From NCBI GenBank assembly GCA_963662575.1, contig OY759723.1, positions 2,046,001 through 2,110,000 on the forward strand: a stretch of 64,000 bases of DNA. Reading direction: 5' to 3'. Numbering within the stretch: the first letter of the stretch is position 1; each line of letters begins with the position of its first letter. Of this stretch, positions 16,769 to 25,984 are shown in pieces. The notes below the pieces were generated by a model. That model saw nothing but the letters and a program-made list of their open reading frames with translations. It did not search any database and was not told where the DNA came from. This DNA is from Bin5 sp963662575 (GTDB taxonomy: Bacteria > Chloroflexota > Anaerolineae > Caldilineales > Caldilineaceae). A program made the position numbers and the translations under genes.

Positions 16769-17628
16769 CCTTCCTGAAGGAGCGGCTGCCCTTGCCTTCC
16801 TACCTGGTCCTGGTTGTGGGCCTGGCAATGTCCGGCAACGTTCTGGGCCGCACGCCCGCTGCCGCCGAATCTGCCGCTACCTCTTGGGTAGCAACTGCCA
16901 TCGCCGCCGCGGGCGCCTTTCTGTTCTTCGCCGTCCTCAGAATCATGGACGAATATAAGGATTACGAAAAGGATAAAATTGCCCATCCCCACCGGCCCTT
17001 GCCCAGAGGACTCATCGCGCCTGCGCAGGTGGCGGTTGCCGTCAAGAGTTTGGCAATCGCAATGCTCCTGTTTAGTATTGTCGTCGGGCTTGCCAACCGC
17101 CCGGCCGGCATCTCCTATCTGCTGGTCACCGGCTATCTGTGGCTGATGTACCGCGAGTTCTACGTCGGCGCCTGGCTGGCGAACCGCCCGCTCCTCTATG
17201 CCGCCTCCCACCAGGTCATCATTCTCCCGCTCTGCTACTTCTGTGTCCTCGCCGGCAACCCGGACGCCTGGCGCCACCTGCAGCCCGCGCTTCTTGGCAT
17301 CACCGTCCTCGGCGCCTTCTTCACCTACGAAATCTGCCGCAAGCTCGATCCAAGCGCGCATCCGCTCCTGCAGACCTATCTCTCCCACTATGGACCTGCA
17401 AAGACGCTTGGCCTTACGATATGCATGATCGCTCTCTCCGCCTTGGGCGCGCTTGGGCTTGGGCTGGGACAAATGCTGTGGCCCCTTGAGGGCACCCTGA
17501 TTGCACTGTTATCGCTCCTGCTCCTTGCGCCCAACCGCTTCAACATTATCGAGCATGGGGCAACAATTTCGCTGGCATTGCACGTATGGGCAGTTCCGTT
17601 GAGCACATGGCTCAGGAGCACCGGATAG
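16753..17628 (+). CDS. UbiA-family prenyltransferase-like membrane protein
   Basis: A 291-residue protein with about eight or nine hydrophobic helices. The first Asp-rich motif reads RIMDEYKDYEKDKIAHPHRP: the usual N-D-x-x-D-x-x-x-D has become D-E-x-x-D-x-x-x-D, followed by the family's KI..RPLP. The second motif is YEICRKLDP in place of the usual D-x-x-x-D. UbiA enzymes move a prenyl or similar group from a diphosphate to an acceptor in the membrane. The altered motifs mark a divergent subgroup. It overlaps the ligase and ends four bases before the dikinase gene. Confidence 0.8.
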   Translation: MGAWITFLKERLPLPSYLVLVVGLAMSGNVLGRTPAAAESAATSWVATAIAAAGAFLFFAVLRIMDEYKDYEKDKIAHPHRPLPRGLIAPAQVAVAVKSLAIAMLLFSIVVGLANRPAGISYLLVTGYLWLMYREFYVGAWLANRPLLYAASHQVIILPLCYFCVLAGNPDAWRHLQPALLGITVLGAFFTYEICRKLDPSAHPLLQTYLSHYGPAKTLGLTICMIALSALGALGLGLGQMLWPLEGTLIALLSLLLLAPNRFNIIEHGATISLALHVWAVPLSTWLRSTG

Positions 17629-17632
17629 CGGT

Positions 17633-20398
17633 ATGACAATAATCCTCACCAATCGCGACAAGCCCTCCCTCTTTCTTGCCGACGGCGGCGGCAAGGCCTC
17701 CAACCTGGCCCGTATCACCCAGCACGGCCTGTGCGTGCCTACCTGGTTCTGCCTGTCTGCGCACGCTTTCGATGCCTTCGTCAACCAACACCGGCTGCAC
17801 GACCGGCTGACGCTCGCGGGAGACCGCGGTCAGTTTGCCCGCCAGGTCGAAGATCTATTCCTTTCCAAGCCGCTGCCCGCCCAGGTAGAGGACGAACTGT
17901 TCCGGATGATCGAAACCATGAACTTGGGCGTTTCCTTTCTCGCGATTCGCTCGAGCGCCATTGACGAAGATTCCCCCACCGCCTCCTTTGCCGGCCAGCT
18001 CTCTTCGTTTCTCTATCAGAAGGGAGATGACGCGATATCGGCATCGGTCAGGCGCTGCTGGGCCTCCGGCTTCTCCGAAAGGGCCCTCACCTACCGCCAA
18101 CAGCAGGGACTGCCCGTCAGCGGCATCCGCGTCGCCGTCGTCATCCAGGAAATGGTGCCGGCAGAAGTGTCCGGCGTCGCCTTCTCACGCAATCCCGTCG
18201 CGCCGCTCGACCGCAATCAGATCATCGTCGATGCCGTCTATGGACTGGGCGAAGGCCTCGTCAGCGGCGCGTTGGAATCCGATCACTTCACCGTCGACCG
18301 CCGCACCCAATCTGTCGAAGCCAAGATCGCGCATAAGACCGAAGCCTACCGCCAGCGCGCCCAAGGCGGCATCCAACTGGCTCCCGTTCCAGCTGAGGAC
18401 CAGACGCGCCCCTGCCTCTCCGATCAACAGGTCAAGGCGGTGGCGGAACAGGTGCGGCGCCTGGAGGAGATGATGGGCTCCCCCCAAGATTGCGAGTGGG
18501 CGTTCGACCAGGACGGCCAGCTCTTCCTTCTGCAGACGCGCCCCATCACCACCCTTCCCCCGCAGGCCTTCTACGACCAGCAGGTAATCGGCCCAGAGTA
18601 CGCCCTCTGGGACAACGCCAATATCATTGAAAGCTACGAGGGAATCACCTCTCCTCTGACCTTCAGCTTCGCCAGCAGGGCCTACCGCCAGGTCTATATC
18701 CAGTTCTGCCAAATCATGGGCATCCCCGCGCATGTTGTCGAGCAACAAGACGACATGTTTCGCAACATGCTCGGCCTGATTCAGGGCCGCATCTACTACA
18801 ACCTGATCAAATGGTACCGGCTCATACGAATGCTGCCCGTCGGCGGGCGCAGCGACGCCTTCATGGAGACGATGATGGGCCTGCAGCAGAGCCTCGGCCC
18901 GGAACTGTCATCCCTGTTCGACGAACTGCAAGAGCCGCCCCGCCCCTCGCGCCTCCGCCAACTTGCCGTGACCGCTACAACCATCTGGCATTTCATCCGT
19001 CTGGACCGCATCGTCGAGGAGTTTCAAACAAGATTCAACGTCGTCTACGAGTCGTCGCGCCGGCTTGATTTCGACACGATGTCACTGAACGCGTTGCTGG
19101 AACACTACGCCGCCATCGAGGAAGAGCTTCTCAAGCGGTGGCACGCGCCAATCATCAACGATTATCTCTGCATGGTCTTTTTCGGACTCCTCAAGAAACT
19201 TACCGAGAACTGGATCTACCAGGATCAGCCCGCAACAAGCACCGCAGAAGACCCCCAGCGCCAGCCCGCCGACGCCTCCTCTCTCCAGAATGACCTCCTA
19301 TGCGGGGAAGGCGGCCTCGTGAGCACCGCACCCACCCGCATGCTCATGAAGATTGCCGCCCGCATCGACGAAGGCGACGCCCAAACCAGGGCCTGGTTCA
19401 TCGAAGCGCCGCCCGCGCAGGTCTGGCGGGAACTGGATCAGGCGCCCGGCATCGCCGCCATGCTTGGCGAGTTTCTTGACCTTTACGGTTTCCGCTCCGT
19501 CAACGAGCTGAAACTGGAGGAACCGGACCTGCACGACGATCCCACATTCGTCATCAGTGCAATCGCCCGTTACGTACGCGACAAAGCCTATGACATCGAC
19601 GCCATGATCGAGCGCGAAAAGGCCATTCGCAATGCAGCCGAGAGCCGGATCGACAGTGCGCTGTCCGGCTGGAAACGGCCTGCCTACCGCTGGGTACTCA
19701 AGCAGGCGCGGCGCACCGTCCGGCAACGCGAAAACCTGCGCTTCGACAGGACAAAGGTCTTCGGCCTCGCCCGCCATCTGTTCCGCGGCATCGGCCTCCA
19801 GTTGGTCCGTCTTCACGTACTGGAGGCCGTCGACGACGTCTTCTATCTGACCCTGGAAGAGATTTCCGCTTTTGTCGAGGGCCGATTGGCCATAACCGAT
19901 CTGGGCGGGCTGGCAACCTTCAGGCGCCAGGAGTACGCCGGATTCCGCCAGACCCCGGCCCCGCCGGACCGCTTTCTCACCCAGGGCGCAGTGGGCGTCT
20001 GGGCGCAGCAGCCCCAACTTCTCGACGCAGCAGACCTGTTGCGCCCCGACCTCGATCAAAGCGCGACCGACGATCCCAACACTCTGACCGGCACGCCATG
20101 TTGCCCCGGCGTCGTCGAAGGCGTCGTCCTCGTCGCTCGCACACCGCAGGAGGCCGAGCAGCTCGATCAGCAGATTCTGGTCACCGCCCGAACCGATCCC
20201 GGTTGGGTCCCCCTCTACCCCTCCTGCACCGGCCTGCTCATCGAACGCGGCAGTCTGCTCTCCCATTCAGCCGTCGTCGCCCGCGAACTTGGGCTTCCCA
20301 CCATCGTCGGCATTACCGGAGGCCTGATGCAGAAACTGCAGACGGGCCAGCGTGTGCGCATGGACGCCGCCAAAGGAGAGGTAAGAATCCTGCAATGA
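17633..20398 (+). CDS. rifampin-phosphotransferase-like / pyruvate phosphate dikinase-family enzyme
   Basis: A 921-residue protein. The N-terminal about 310 residues are the ATP-grasp PEP/pyruvate-binding domain (GGKASNLARI, then AIRSSAIDEDSPTASFAGQ). A central variable domain spans roughly 320-800. The C-terminal phosphohistidine domain ends the protein: TDPGWVPLYPS, then GSLLSHSAVVARELGLP with catalytic His878. The PEP-binding TIM barrel of PpsA/PpdK is missing, so the order ATP-domain, substrate domain, His-domain matches rifampin phosphotransferase. Such enzymes transfer the beta-phosphate of ATP to a small molecule. In this operon it may phosphorylate an intermediate. It overlaps the next gene by four bases. 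Confidence 0.85.
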   Translation: MTIILTNRDKPSLFLADGGGKASNLARITQHGLCVPTWFCLSAHAFDAFVNQHRLHDRLTLAGDRGQFARQVEDLFLSKPLPAQVEDELFRMIETMNLGVSFLAIRSSAIDEDSPTASFAGQLSSFLYQKGDDAISASVRRCWASGFSERALTYRQQQGLPVSGIRVAVVIQEMVPAEVSGVAFSRNPVAPLDRNQIIVDAVYGLGEGLVSGALESDHFTVDRRTQSVEAKIAHKTEAYRQRAQGGIQLAPVPAEDQTRPCLSDQQVKAVAEQVRRLEEMMGSPQDCEWAFDQDGQLFLLQTRPITTLPPQAFYDQQVIGPEYALWDNANIIESYEGITSPLTFSFASRAYRQVYIQFCQIMGIPAHVVEQQDDMFRNMLGLIQGRIYYNLIKWYRLIRMLPVGGRSDAFMETMMGLQQSLGPELSSLFDELQEPPRPSRLRQLAVTATTIWHFIRLDRIVEEFQTRFNVVYESSRRLDFDTMSLNALLEHYAAIEEELLKRWHAPIINDYLCMVFFGLLKKLTENWIYQDQPATSTAEDPQRQPADASSLQNDLLCGEGGLVSTAPTRMLMKIAARIDEGDAQTRAWFIEAPPAQVWRELDQAPGIAAMLGEFLDLYGFRSVNELKLEEPDLHDDPTFVISAIARYVRDKAYDIDAMIEREKAIRNAAESRIDSALSGWKRPAYRWVLKQARRTVRQRENLRFDRTKVFGLARHLFRGIGLQLVRLHVLEAVDDVFYLTLEEISAFVEGRLAITDLGGLATFRRQEYAGFRQTPAPPDRFLTQGAVGVWAQQPQLLDAADLLRPDLDQSATDDPNTLTGTPCCPGVVEGVVLVARTPQEAEQLDQQILVTARTDPGWVPLYPSCTGLLIERGSLLSHSAVVARELGLPTIVGITGGLMQKLQTGQRVRMDAAKGEVRILQ

Positions 20399-21444
20399 AG
20401 CTGAAAAATTTCGCGCATGCCGAAGACAAGCATGCCTTTGCCCACGCGTTTTCTCTGCTTCCGGCCCGACTCCGCCGCGGCCGCTATCGCAACGCGCTCA
20501 CTCCGGAGCGCCTTGAGCAGGGGCTCATCGAAATGCAGCTTCCCGTGCCGCGCGACTTCTGGATCCTGGAACAGGACGGCGCCCCCATTGGTCGCATCGG
20601 CGCCAACCTGTCATCCCGCTATCCGCAGACCGGTTATGTCGGCTTCTTTGAGGTCGACACCCGTCTCGCCGGCGCCGAAAAGGCAGCCCGGATACTGATC
20701 GAAGCCGCCTGCAGCTTTCTTCGGGGGAAGGCGTCGCGCGTGTACGGGCCCCTGAATCTGAACACCTGGCTCCCCTTCCGCTTTCGCCTGAACGAGCGCG
20801 ACCAGCGTTGCTTCCCCTGGGAACCGGTCAACCCGCCCGATTACGTGGAGCACTTCCTGGCCGCGGGATTCGAACACAAAATCGACTACCATTCGACCGC
20901 ATTCGGCAACCTCGATCGGTTTCTGGAGCAGACGGAAAGCGATTACAAAGGCGCGCTCGCAAAAGGTTTCCGCTTCCGCCAGCTGGACTGGTCCCGCCTG
21001 TTCCAAGGCGAGGCATCCATGTTTTACCGTATCGCCAATGAAGCCTTTGCAGACAGTTTCCTGTTCGAAAGTCTGCCCCAACCTCTCTTCGACCAGTTCA
21101 TCGGCCAATTTTATAAGCCCGGACAGGACTGTTCTTACGTGGCCGTCTCTCCGCAGGGGCACGATGTGGGCTTCTTCTACGCATTCACCGACCAGCATTT
21201 CCCTTCCTCGGGCGCAGACCCAGAGACCTACGCCGTCCTCAAGAGCACAGGCGTGAGCAAAGAGGCGCGCGGGCAGAGACTGTCAAACGCGCTTGCCCAT
21301 CTGGCAGTCAAGTCTGCCGCCGCCAAGGGGGCCCACTTCGCCATCGCCGCGCTCGTACGCTCCGGCATCCAGAGCGAGTCCTACGCCAGGAAAGGCACCC
21401 CCTTCTGGCAGCATCACTATGCCCTGTTCGAGAAGAGCCTGTGA
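20395..21444 (+). CDS. GNAT-like N-acyltransferase, last gene of the biosynthetic operon
   Basis: A 349-residue protein starting at the ATG 20395 in an ATGA overlap with the dikinase stop. The central KAARILIEAACSFLRGKASR-like helix and the C-terminal LKSTGVSKEARGQRLSNALA segment look like acetyl-CoA-binding motif A (V-x3-RGxGxG relative) of the GNAT fold; the protein probably holds two GNAT-like halves (a dGNAT-type arrangement). The upstream open frame from 20098 is a shadow of the dikinase gene. It could acylate the aminocarboxypropyl amine made by the first gene, using the acid activated by the ligase; this is speculation. Confidence 0.65.
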   Translation: MKLKNFAHAEDKHAFAHAFSLLPARLRRGRYRNALTPERLEQGLIEMQLPVPRDFWILEQDGAPIGRIGANLSSRYPQTGYVGFFEVDTRLAGAEKAARILIEAACSFLRGKASRVYGPLNLNTWLPFRFRLNERDQRCFPWEPVNPPDYVEHFLAAGFEHKIDYHSTAFGNLDRFLEQTESDYKGALAKGFRFRQLDWSRLFQGEASMFYRIANEAFADSFLFESLPQPLFDQFIGQFYKPGQDCSYVAVSPQGHDVGFFYAFTDQHFPSSGADPETYAVLKSTGVSKEARGQRLSNALAHLAVKSAAAKGAHFAIAALVRSGIQSESYARKGTPFWQHHYALFEKSL

Positions 21445-21726
21445 AGTAGGATTTGCGGGCCATGGGTCTATCTATTGCGCCTCCCATCCGTGTTCTGCCA
21501 CAACAACGCACACCACAATTTGGCCCGTGGTCCTTTCCCTTCAAGCCGCCTCTACGATGTCCTATCTCTACTCCTTGGACATCTGAAATGGACCCCCTGA
21601 ATGCTGCTCCGCGAGCTAACGCAAATGAAGGAGAAAATCACAAGGCCCTTGGAGGGCCAATTCGACGTTCAAGTCTGACTGAGTTAAAGCGCCTGGCAAA
21701 TATACTTGCTACAACATGCGCATCTG

Positions 21727-22218
21727 TCAGAACCAACGCTTCACAATAATAGGGTTCTTCACATCTGTGTGAACTTCCTGGAGGCTCTCTCTCAGACTAT
21801 CCATGTCCTGTCGAATCGAAGTCTGTAGAGTGCTTACGTCAGAGATCAGCTCGGTTACTTTCGAGTCGAGAGATTCAACACGACTGTCAACGGCAGATAA
21901 AGACAGCGAGTTCGCTTTGACAGTCTCTGCCATCCCTTTCAACTCGCTCCTGTCGAGAAAATCTGCTCCCGTCTTGAGCACCTCTGCCACTCTTGACTGA
22001 GCCTCTTCCAGCCCTCTGAGGATTTTTGCTGCCTCGGCAGTGAAGCCTGCAACCTGCTCTGCCGACTCTTGCAGGCTGGCATTTGCTCTATCCTCAGTCT
22101 CGCGAAGTTCGGTCAACACCCGCAACTGCTCCCTTACATTTGCCAGTGTTTCCGCAGACTCGGCAAATTTTTGCACCACAACATCAAGTTCTAGAGGATT
22201 TCTGCTTTCTTCCGCCAT
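21727..22218 (-). CDS. coiled-coil protein coupled to the RecQ-like gene
   Basis: A 163-residue, highly charged protein with heptad patterns over most of its length (FAESAETLANVREQLRVLTE ... SRVESLDSKVTELISDVSTLQ). No catalytic motif is seen. Its start codon lies 35 bases inside the 3' end of the helicase gene, so the two are translationally coupled. It may be an assembly or regulatory partner of the helicase. The ending IIVKRWF is unusual for a coiled coil. The 21445-21726 gap before it has no recognisable feature. Confidence 0.65.
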   Translation of the reverse strand: MAEESRNPLELDVVVQKFAESAETLANVREQLRVLTELRETEDRANASLQESAEQVAGFTAEAAKILRGLEEAQSRVAEVLKTGADFLDRSELKGMAETVKANSLSLSAVDSRVESLDSKVTELISDVSTLQTSIRQDMDSLRESLQEVHTDVKNPIIVKRWF

Positions 22219-25200
22219 CAGTCGCGCTCCCTATAGCCGAATCAAGATCGTTTGATAGCTGACGCATACTATTGCCTAGAGCGAGAACCCGGACTCCTAA
22301 ATCATAGTCCGGTGTTTTCATAGCCCTCTCCTCGATCTGTTGAGTAGTTTCCGTCGCCAGGCCGAGCTGCTCCACCGCATCCAGAACTTCTGCCATTCCA
22401 TCAAAGGAGCCAGATTCTAGAGAGGTCAAAATGCGGCTGGCAAACTCATCTAGTTCAGCCCCAGAGACTCCGAATCTTTCTCGCGCTGAATTAACGGAAG
22501 CTTCCAGATTTGACCTGAAGTCCTGCAGGTCACCCTCTGGATGAATGATTTCTGAATATGCTCTTGCGAAAAGCAAGCCAGGATTGAAGGGCGAAGACGC
22601 AAGCAGCCTGGCTGAGTTACCGCGCAGCTCCCGAGCGTCTTCCACGCCTTCCAGCTTGGCCAGCTCTTGCACCCAGCTCATATAGTCGAACTCAGAGGAC
22701 TCAAGCAATTCTTCCAGGACCGGGCTGATATCCCCTCTGGTCAGGTAGTCCAACACTCTGTCTCTTAGCTCGTCTCCTTCGGGCGCAGTGTCGCGAACGG
22801 CTACGTACATTTCGCGTAGAGAACGGCGTCTGGATTCCACAATAACGTCATAGATGAAGATGATGAGCTCTTTTGCGGCCCCGGAGACAGCTTCTCGAAG
22901 TTCCATATTGCTGGCTTGAGCCGCAAATGCATCGACTGCGGGGCGTTGCGAGCCTGGGTTAGTGCGATTGACAAATTCGACCAGCGCATCAGCTATCCCT
23001 GGAGACGAGATGCTGACCAGGTTGACCACAAATTTCGACGATTCAACCAGATAATCCTCGACGACTCCCAGAAGCATAAGTCTATAAATGGCGCGTTCTC
23101 GATTACCAGCCTCTTCATCCGTCCCCTTGGCCAACTCGATCCTCTTTCTGTTACCCAGATTTGGCAGGAACTCCTCGTCGTCCACCACTCGTTCTACTTC
23201 TGCCAATTCCACCCCTACACCCTTAAATGCGTTCAAGAGGAAGAAGAGTTGCTGCGTAATTGAGTCGCTATTTCTCCACGTGATCGACTCGTGCTCACGT
23301 CTGATCTCCTCGAGACTACCGTCCATAATAGTCAGCCTGTCACTCCGCCCGCGGTCTAGCTCATTCCAGACGAGTAAGCAGAAGGCCTCTTCCTGATCTC
23401 TTCCGGCGCGGCCGATCTCTTGGTAATAGGCCTCAATGGACCCTGGCATTCCATAATGAAGGACATATCGAATGTTCTGCTTGTCTATCCCCATCCCAAA
23501 GGCATTCGTGCTGACCATCAGTGGGACGTGATTGCTCTTGAAGCTCTCCGCGAACTCCCGCTTTCTCAGCTCCCAGCTGCCTGATCCGTAAATGGACTTT
23601 CCATGTTCCCTGGGTGAACCGCCTGAATAGATCGCCGGCAGGAACCCAACCACTTCTGCCGCAGTTTTCTGAAGTTGGACGACTCCATATGATCCACTGA
23701 CATGAGGACAAAAGATCAAGCCGGAGTAGGTTCGCTCATCCTGAGGTCTGAAGAATTCCGTCGGCGGGACTCCGAAGCGTGCCGGCAATGCTCTGAGAGA
23801 GCCGGTCAGAACCGCCTGGGAGTCGCCAGGGCTGCACTGCCGAGTGGCCATCACCAATTCTTTTCGGTCAAAACTCGAGGTCCTGACGATGGAGCGCTCA
23901 GACTCTGTCGAAACACCCAACTGAGCTAAAACATCTTTCAGAACTGCTTTCGAAGCCGTGCCTGTAAGTGCCAAAAGAGGCGGAGTTGAACCGAAGGCGT
24001 CCTTGCAGACGTCTCTGAGCACTTTTCCCAGCGTTAGATATGAAGAACGGAACTGGTGGCCCCACTCGGAAACACAGTGGGCTTCGTCAATTACGGCGAG
24101 GTTGATTGAAGTGGCCTGCGTGAGCGCTCTTATAGACTCTCTGAAGCGTCTCTGCTGAAAACGTTCCGGCGCCACGAAGATGAATAGAGCGTCGCCCGAC
24201 ACTACTTGCTGTAGCAATTCAACGAGTCGGCCCTGAGACACTTGGAAACTGGAAAATCCTACAACTCTGTCTATGCCATGCTCTATGAGACCCCGCTGTT
24301 GATCTTCAATCAGAGCGATCAACGGATCAACGACGATGGTCCTTCCGGGCTTGCAGATCCCCGCCATCTGATAGATGAGACTCTTGCCTCCCCCGGTAGG
24401 TAGCAAGACAGTGCAATCTCGGCCCTCCATTATCTCCAATAAAGCCTCAAGCTGACCCTCTCGAAAACTCTGTTTCGCGAAAATCGCCTGAAGGACTTCC
24501 GTGAGCGCAGGTTCGATTTCCTGAGAATCAATGCTGCTAAGGTTGGTCCGCATGCCTGGCTCGAACAAGTCATCCCCGACCAATACAGGCAATCGCGCGC
24601 TTCTGACAACTATCTCCGGAATATCACTATCGGTTCGTTCGAGCCTGTCGAAGCCTGTTCGAAAAGGTTGCAGTCGGACAATGACGTCCGGCTTTACCTC
24701 TTTGAGTTCGCAGGGCACAGGCCCTTGGCTGGATTGAATGTCAAACCGTGTCCAACCGCGCCTGGTCTTGAGCAGGACTACCTCCGGCATTATGGAGGGA
24801 CCCCATAGACAATCCACTGCCTTAAAAAGACGCAAGTAGGGCCAGAGCATGGCAGGGGTCACTTCAGGATCGCCGTCTACTTCCACAACCCACTCTGGGC
24901 CCTTAAGAAAGCCGGCGTCAACGGCATCCAGGAGGGCGATAACGAGTCGGTGAATCGACGGCGGCACCATGAACGTGTAAGGCACTTCTTTCCTCGAAGC
25001 CTCTTGTGGACTGGCCCACAAAGCTCTAACTCGTTCCAGATTCGTCCCACAGCCTTGTTTCACCTCGGATGTAGGAACCCGCACCACCTCAAGCCCGACT
25101 TGGTTCAGCAGCTGGTCTCTTTCCGCGTCAGGGCTCACGGAGTCTTGATGCTGGGGCCCGTCAATTTCTACAACGAACGGAGTCCTAAACGGTGCATTGA

Positions 25201-25954
25201 CCAGAAAATCAACTCTTCGCCCTGAAGGGCCGTAACCGCCGAGCGCAGCAGTCAAGGCATCGAAGGCGGCCTGGGGGACGAACCACCTGGAAGCGCCGGG
25301 ACCGAGATGCCGGGGAACCCAATCGTCAACGAAATGTCGTTCATGGTCGAAATCCGGCCGGAGAGCTTTGCCGGGCGCAAAGTCTGGGCTAGGGAGGCTT
25401 AAACCACCACCGGCCAAGTCTTGAAATACGTCCGGCTTCAATCGCACGCTGAGATCACCCGGCATCGTCGAAGGGACCATGTATCCATTCAACCCTAACG
25501 AATCCAAGAATTCGCGCTCCGCTTCTGGATGGATTGGGGGGTTGCTTCCCCTTTGGATGAGTTTCCGGATCGCGCCAGTCACTCTACGCACCGTCTCAGG
25601 AGCTACGGACGTCCCGCGGGTTAGCGCAATCCAGCATTGGCGAAGTTCGTTCGAGATATCTTTGAGAGTGGGAGAGCAACGCACGCTTCCACCAGCCGTC
25701 GTGTATCTGCACTGCCACTCTGGTCGAGCCAGAGTGGCGTCATTCCAAGGCACTCTGACTTGAGCAGGTGATTCCGTAGCGTCCTCGACCTGGGATTCCC
25801 GTGAGTCCGAACCGGCATCGCGAGTGCCCCTACATTTGGGATATCCCCGACATCCCCAGAAGGAGGTTCCATCCCTCCTGTTAGTGCGGAGGACCATCGG
25901 TCGCTCACACGAGGGACACCTCGGCGTTGTTTCTGAATTATTTCTCCCGATCAT
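22184..25954 (-). CDS. RecQ-like helicase fused to a topoisomerase-type zinc finger and a Vsr/DUF559-like nuclease domain
   Basis: A 1256-residue protein. Residues about 13-42 form a topoisomerase C4 zinc finger (CPSC ... FWGCRGYPKC). Around residue 263 the pattern RRVDFLVNAPF, FVVEIDGPQHQD, ERDQLLNQVGLEVVRVP is a DUF559/Vsr-like PD-(D/E)xK nuclease. From about residue 500 there is a RecQ-type SF2 helicase: LLPTGGGKSLIYQM (Walker A near 520), VIDEAHCVSEWGHQFR (near 623), ALTGTAS, and NAFGMGIDKQNIRYV with QEIGRAGRDQE. The Cys cluster of the RecQ zinc domain is absent, and a long coiled C-terminus follows. The build suggests a DNA-targeting defence or repair enzyme. Confidence 0.82.
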   Translation of the reverse strand: MIGRNNSETTPRCPSCERPMVLRTNRRDGTSFWGCRGYPKCRGTRDAGSDSRESQVEDATESPAQVRVPWNDATLARPEWQCRYTTAGGSVRCSPTLKDISNELRQCWIALTRGTSVAPETVRRVTGAIRKLIQRGSNPPIHPEAEREFLDSLGLNGYMVPSTMPGDLSVRLKPDVFQDLAGGGLSLPSPDFAPGKALRPDFDHERHFVDDWVPRHLGPGASRWFVPQAAFDALTAALGGYGPSGRRVDFLVNAPFRTPFVVEIDGPQHQDSVSPDAERDQLLNQVGLEVVRVPTSEVKQGCGTNLERVRALWASPQEASRKEVPYTFMVPPSIHRLVIALLDAVDAGFLKGPEWVVEVDGDPEVTPAMLWPYLRLFKAVDCLWGPSIMPEVVLLKTRRGWTRFDIQSSQGPVPCELKEVKPDVIVRLQPFRTGFDRLERTDSDIPEIVVRSARLPVLVGDDLFEPGMRTNLSSIDSQEIEPALTEVLQAIFAKQSFREGQLEALLEIMEGRDCTVLLPTGGGKSLIYQMAGICKPGRTIVVDPLIALIEDQQRGLIEHGIDRVVGFSSFQVSQGRLVELLQQVVSGDALFIFVAPERFQQRRFRESIRALTQATSINLAVIDEAHCVSEWGHQFRSSYLTLGKVLRDVCKDAFGSTPPLLALTGTASKAVLKDVLAQLGVSTESERSIVRTSSFDRKELVMATRQCSPGDSQAVLTGSLRALPARFGVPPTEFFRPQDERTYSGLIFCPHVSGSYGVVQLQKTAAEVVGFLPAIYSGGSPREHGKSIYGSGSWELRKREFAESFKSNHVPLMVSTNAFGMGIDKQNIRYVLHYGMPGSIEAYYQEIGRAGRDQEEAFCLLVWNELDRGRSDRLTIMDGSLEEIRREHESITWRNSDSITQQLFFLLNAFKGVGVELAEVERVVDDEEFLPNLGNRKRIELAKGTDEEAGNRERAIYRLMLLGVVEDYLVESSKFVVNLVSISSPGIADALVEFVNRTNPGSQRPAVDAFAAQASNMELREAVSGAAKELIIFIYDVIVESRRRSLREMYVAVRDTAPEGDELRDRVLDYLTRGDISPVLEELLESSEFDYMSWVQELAKLEGVEDARELRGNSARLLASSPFNPGLLFARAYSEIIHPEGDLQDFRSNLEASVNSARERFGVSGAELDEFASRILTSLESGSFDGMAEVLDAVEQLGLATETTQQIEERAMKTPDYDLGVRVLALGNSMRQLSNDLDSAIGSATDGGRKQKSSRT

Positions 25955-25984
25955 TGTGACTCAACTCCAAGACTCTGTCTGTAC

